Below, one piece after another: positions 63,152-64,000 of a DNA stretch of 64,000 nt. The notes beneath the pieces were generated by a model, which did not search any database, was not told the DNA's origin, and saw only the letters and a list, made by a program, of their open reading frames with translations. This DNA is from Acidobacteriaceae bacterium (GTDB lineage Bacteria > Acidobacteriota > Terriglobia > Terriglobales > Acidobacteriaceae). The stretch covers positions 1 through 64,000 of the forward strand of contig PLXE01000047.1 of the NCBI GenBank assembly GCA_003151335.1, read 5' to 3'. Each line of letters opens with the position of its first letter. The stretch's first letter is position 1. Both the position numbers and the translations under genes were made by a program.

Positions 63152-64000
63152 CTAAACGAGACGTTTGAGTTTTTGTTCGTCAAGGTGTTTGACCACTTTG
63201 CCGACGTCCTGCGCATGCTCGCGCGTGGTGATCAGCAGCGCATCATCGGTTTCGACGACGATCAGGTTCTTCACTCCTACAACTGCGACGAACTTCCGCT
63301 TGGAGTGAACAAAGTTTCCCTCAGCATTCAGAGTAAAGTTCTGCTCAGAGACGATGACATTATCAGCCTCGTTCTTGCCCACGTTGCGATGCTCATAGAG
63401 CGCCGTCCACGAGCCAAGGTCGTTCCATCCGAAGTGTGCTTGGATGCAGTAAATGTGCGACTTGTCCTCGCCCTTGGCGGAGCGGGGCTCGAGTACGGCA
63501 TAATCCACGCTGATGTTTTCGCACTTAGGATAGAGTTTGGCGAAGGTCTTCTCGAAGCTGCGACTTCCGTAACTGGCCGCAATTTTTTCCAGCAGCGGCG
63601 CCGTGTTCGGCAGATGTTCACGCAGCGCATTGGCGAGGGTGCGCGCACTCCAAATGAACATTCCGCTGTTCCAGAAGAAATTTCCCGCCTTGATGAATTG
63701 CTCGGCGACCTCGGGCAGAGGCTTCTCGGTAAAGCGCCGTACCTGCAATACGCCTTTCCGCCACGGCTCGCCAACTTCGATGTAGCCGTAACCGGTCTCC
63801 GCGCGCGTGGGAGTAATGCCGATGACGACAATATTTTCGCCGGCAGCAGCGATCCGGGCGGCCCGCCCAATGTCAGCGCGAAAGCGCTTCTCGTCCACGA
63901 TCACGTGATCGGAGGGAAACATTCCGATGACTGCGGTGGGGTCGCTCCTCTCCAACAGAAAGGCAGCCAGTCCAATTGCCGGAGCCGTGTTCCGTCCGAC
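63152..64000 (-). CDS. mannose-1-phosphate guanylyltransferase (5' end beyond window)
   Basis: The frame is open to the window edge, where the residues VGRNTAPAIGLAAFL continue it upstream, so the N-terminal GTP-binding part lies outside. The visible part has MFPSDHVIVDEKRF, TGYGYIEVGE, RFTEKPLPEVAEQF, FFWNSGMFIWSARTL and FGWNDLGSWTALYE, typical of short ManC/RfbM-type enzymes without the isomerase domain. It makes GDP-mannose from mannose-1-phosphate. It is followed by the phosphohexomutase, a likely pathway partner. Confidence 0.92.
   Translation of the reverse strand, partial: VGRNTAPAIGLAAFLLERSDPTAVIGMFPSDHVIVDEKRFRADIGRAARIAAAGENIVVIGITPTRAETGYGYIEVGEPWRKGVLQVRRFTEKPLPEVAEQFIKAGNFFWNSGMFIWSARTLANALREHLPNTAPLLEKIAASYGSRSFEKTFAKLYPKCENISVDYAVLEPRSAKGEDKSHIYCIQAHFGWNDLGSWTALYEHRNVGKNEADNVIVSEQNFTLNAEGNFVHSKRKFVAVVGVKNLIVVETDDALLITTREHAQDVGKVVKHLDEQKLKRLV

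Overview
The window reads as chromosomal DNA of a soil-type Acidobacteriota bacterium (Terriglobia/Koribacter-like). This is an inference from a large Oar-like TonB-dependent receptor with an N-terminal carboxypeptidase-regulatory domain, a GloVer-type tandem-repeat protein, a high-GC housekeeping set (gyrA, gyrB, gltA, asnS, sucA, ddl, folK, kdsB) and the kinds of intergenic hairpin repeats seen in that phylum. No rRNA, CRISPR array, integrase or transposase was recognised.

Layout. (1) 1-8.4 kb: tRNA-Asn, then an accessory block. It holds an unusual 1201-residue protease with a subtilisin (S8) domain followed by an HEVTH metallopeptidase domain, a divergent set made of a 115-aa unknown, a frameshifted phospholipase-D-like gene and a second S8 protease, and a decayed transaldolase N-terminus. 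A 23-bp direct repeat brackets the block. (2) 8.4-12.9 kb: an ECF sigma factor with an FAD/NAD(P) oxidoreductase, a DoxX-like membrane protein, a CPBP intramembrane protease and an SGNH lipoprotein. (3) 13-25.5 kb: the Oar-like receptor, 2-oxoglutarate dehydrogenase E1, a sirtuin, FeoAB iron uptake with a Fur-like box, a chagasin-type inhibitor, an anion transporter and a membrane-anchored unknown. (4) 25.7-35.9 kb: the most notable locus, a seven-gene minus-strand operon encoding a group 3c-like [NiFe] hydrogenase (small and large subunits), its maturation protease, a 66-aa protein, a QmoC/HdrCE-like iron-sulfur membrane protein, a 1489-residue HdrA-GltD-HdrA fusion and MvhD. A divergent hypC follows, and Crp/Fnr-like palindromes lie between. 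(5) 36-48.6 kb: asnS, arginase, an orphan ribbon-helix-helix antitoxin, a candidate 6S-like structured RNA, ddl, a DUF4097-like protein with a hairpin over its ribosome-binding site, an M28 lipoprotein, YebC, a GloVer protein, an MFS exporter, a VOC protein, folK, a cupin and an AbrB/PIN toxin-antitoxin pair. (6) 48.6-64 kb: gyrA, two envelope proteins, gyrB, gltA, an FmdB zinc ribbon, kdsB, an M48 protease, and phosphomannomutase/phosphoglucomutase beside a mannose-1-phosphate guanylyltransferase that runs off the window.

How it fits together. The hydrogenase operon predicts a soluble H2-oxidising module feeding MvhD and a giant flavin/iron-sulfur protein with its own NAD(P)-binding GltD module. 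A Qmo-like membrane subunit ties the complex to the quinone pool. This would be an H2-NAD(P)-quinone bifurcating or confurcating complex. The protease/PLD block looks like a self-contained accessory module of unknown role. All database-type statements here are from recognition of motifs in the sequence; no searches were run.
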